Assembly (NCBI GenBank): GCA_947441325.1
Contig: CANETR010000176.1
Span: forward strand, 1-5,602
DNA: 5,602 nucleotides
Direction: 5' to 3'
Source: Saprospiraceae bacterium
GTDB lineage: Bacteria > Bacteroidota > Bacteroidia > Chitinophagales > Saprospiraceae
Each line of letters starts with the position of its first letter. The stretch's first letter is position 1. A program made the position numbers and the translations under genes. Shown in pieces: positions 5,115 to 5,602 of this stretch. The notes under the pieces are model-generated. The model had not been told where the DNA came from, ran no database searches, and saw only the letters and a list, made by a program, of their open reading frames with translations.

Positions 5115-5602
5115 ATGAAAAGATTGATTTTACTTTTGGCTGTTCCATTTGCGTTAGGTCTAAACAGCTGCACCTCTACCGTAAGGCTTCAGGTGATGCG
5201 CCCTGCAGACATTGATGTACCCAAAGATATTCAGGCTATTGCAACTGCAAACAGGTATAAGCCCGATAAACCAAATAGGGTGTGGAATGTGCTCGAAGGA
5301 CTTGTGTCTGGTGAAGGAATAGGACAGGATAGAAGAGGTGCCGAGTCTTGTTTGGAGGGATTGTCAAATGTTTTGATGGTGTCGCCCCGCTTCAAATTTG
5401 CGCAGCTGGCTATTGATTTGAGAGGTACAGGTACGCAAAATTTTCCCGACCCGCTTCAGGCCGAAGAAGTTAAAAGACTTTGCGAAATGGCTAAGTCAGA
5501 TGCATTGGTTACAATCGAAGCTTTTGATTCTGATTCCAGGCTCGATTATGGCTCAAGGATTAAAAAAGAAAAAATCAATAACGTAATGTCGGATGTTACT
5601 TA
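5115..5602 (+). CDS. DUF6340-like lipoprotein, truncated at window edge
   Basis: An open frame from the ATG at 5115 runs off the right end after 162 codons. It begins MKRLILLLAVPFALGLNSC, a lipoprotein signal with lipobox LNSC and acylated C19, so the protein is membrane-anchored in the envelope. The following text includes VRLQVMRPADIDVPKDIQ (23-40), then a segment with GxGxGQDRRGAESCLEGL (about 66-83), FPDPLQAEEVKRLCEMAKSDALVTIEAFDSD (110-140) and the start of a basic stretch. The early MRPADI element and the later 'aspartate/alanine-rich, Ala-Leu-Val' strand recall the Bacteroidota DUF6340 lipoproteins, a family without a known function. That match is from memory and only moderately secure. 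It sits 4 nt after the SH3-like lipoprotein gene and probably shares its mRNA. Confidence 0.75.
   Translation, partial: MKRLILLLAVPFALGLNSCTSTVRLQVMRPADIDVPKDIQAIATANRYKPDKPNRVWNVLEGLVSGEGIGQDRRGAESCLEGLSNVLMVSPRFKFAQLAIDLRGTGTQNFPDPLQAEEVKRLCEMAKSDALVTIEAFDSDSRLDYGSRIKKEKINNVMSDVT

Overview
The window looks like a Bacteroidota (Bacteroidetes) chromosome. It is AT-rich, its clearest promoters fit the Bacteroidota form (TTG, about 19 nt, TAnnTTTG) rather than the E. coli one, genes lack Shine-Dalgarno sequences, and small lipoproteins are frequent. The genus cannot be read from this sequence.

Left half (positions 139-3164, minus strand). Three genes are read right to left: a small secreted protein with a CFFCGG motif (2709-3164), a zinc-dependent aspartoacylase/succinylglutamate desuccinylase-family hydrolase (1681-2679) and a GH1 beta-glucosidase with a Tat-like signal (139-1584). 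The first two are 29 nt apart and probably co-transcribed. The glucosidase follows after 96 nt and may have its own promoter. Beyond it lie two stem-loop structures (20-50 and 88-125).

Centre (3337-4106, plus strand): the main discovery. A tRNA-Arg(UCU) gene is split inside its anticodon, between U34 and C35, by a 587-nt insert. The insert has the hallmarks of a group I self-splicing intron of the tRNA type (subgroup IC3): P1 with the U.G splice-site wobble, P10, a P2 capped by GAAA, P3, P4/P5, P7, P8, two 3' hairpins and a terminal G. An HNH homing-endonuclease-like gene (3473-3871) lies inside the intron on the opposite strand. Its conserved HNH domain ends where P4 ends, and its last 13 codons are the antisense of the intron's P2-P5 core. 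A textbook Bacteroidota promoter precedes the tRNA and a strong intrinsic terminator follows it.

Right part (4107-5602, plus strand). About 480 nt without a convincing gene follow, with a few inverted repeats and a possible decayed GIY-YIG remnant. Then come a promoter and two lipoprotein genes 4 nt apart: an SH3-like lipoprotein (4634-5110) and a DUF6340-like lipoprotein (5115 to the window end, truncated by the edge). These two probably form an operon acting at the cell envelope. They have no visible functional link to the tRNA intron.
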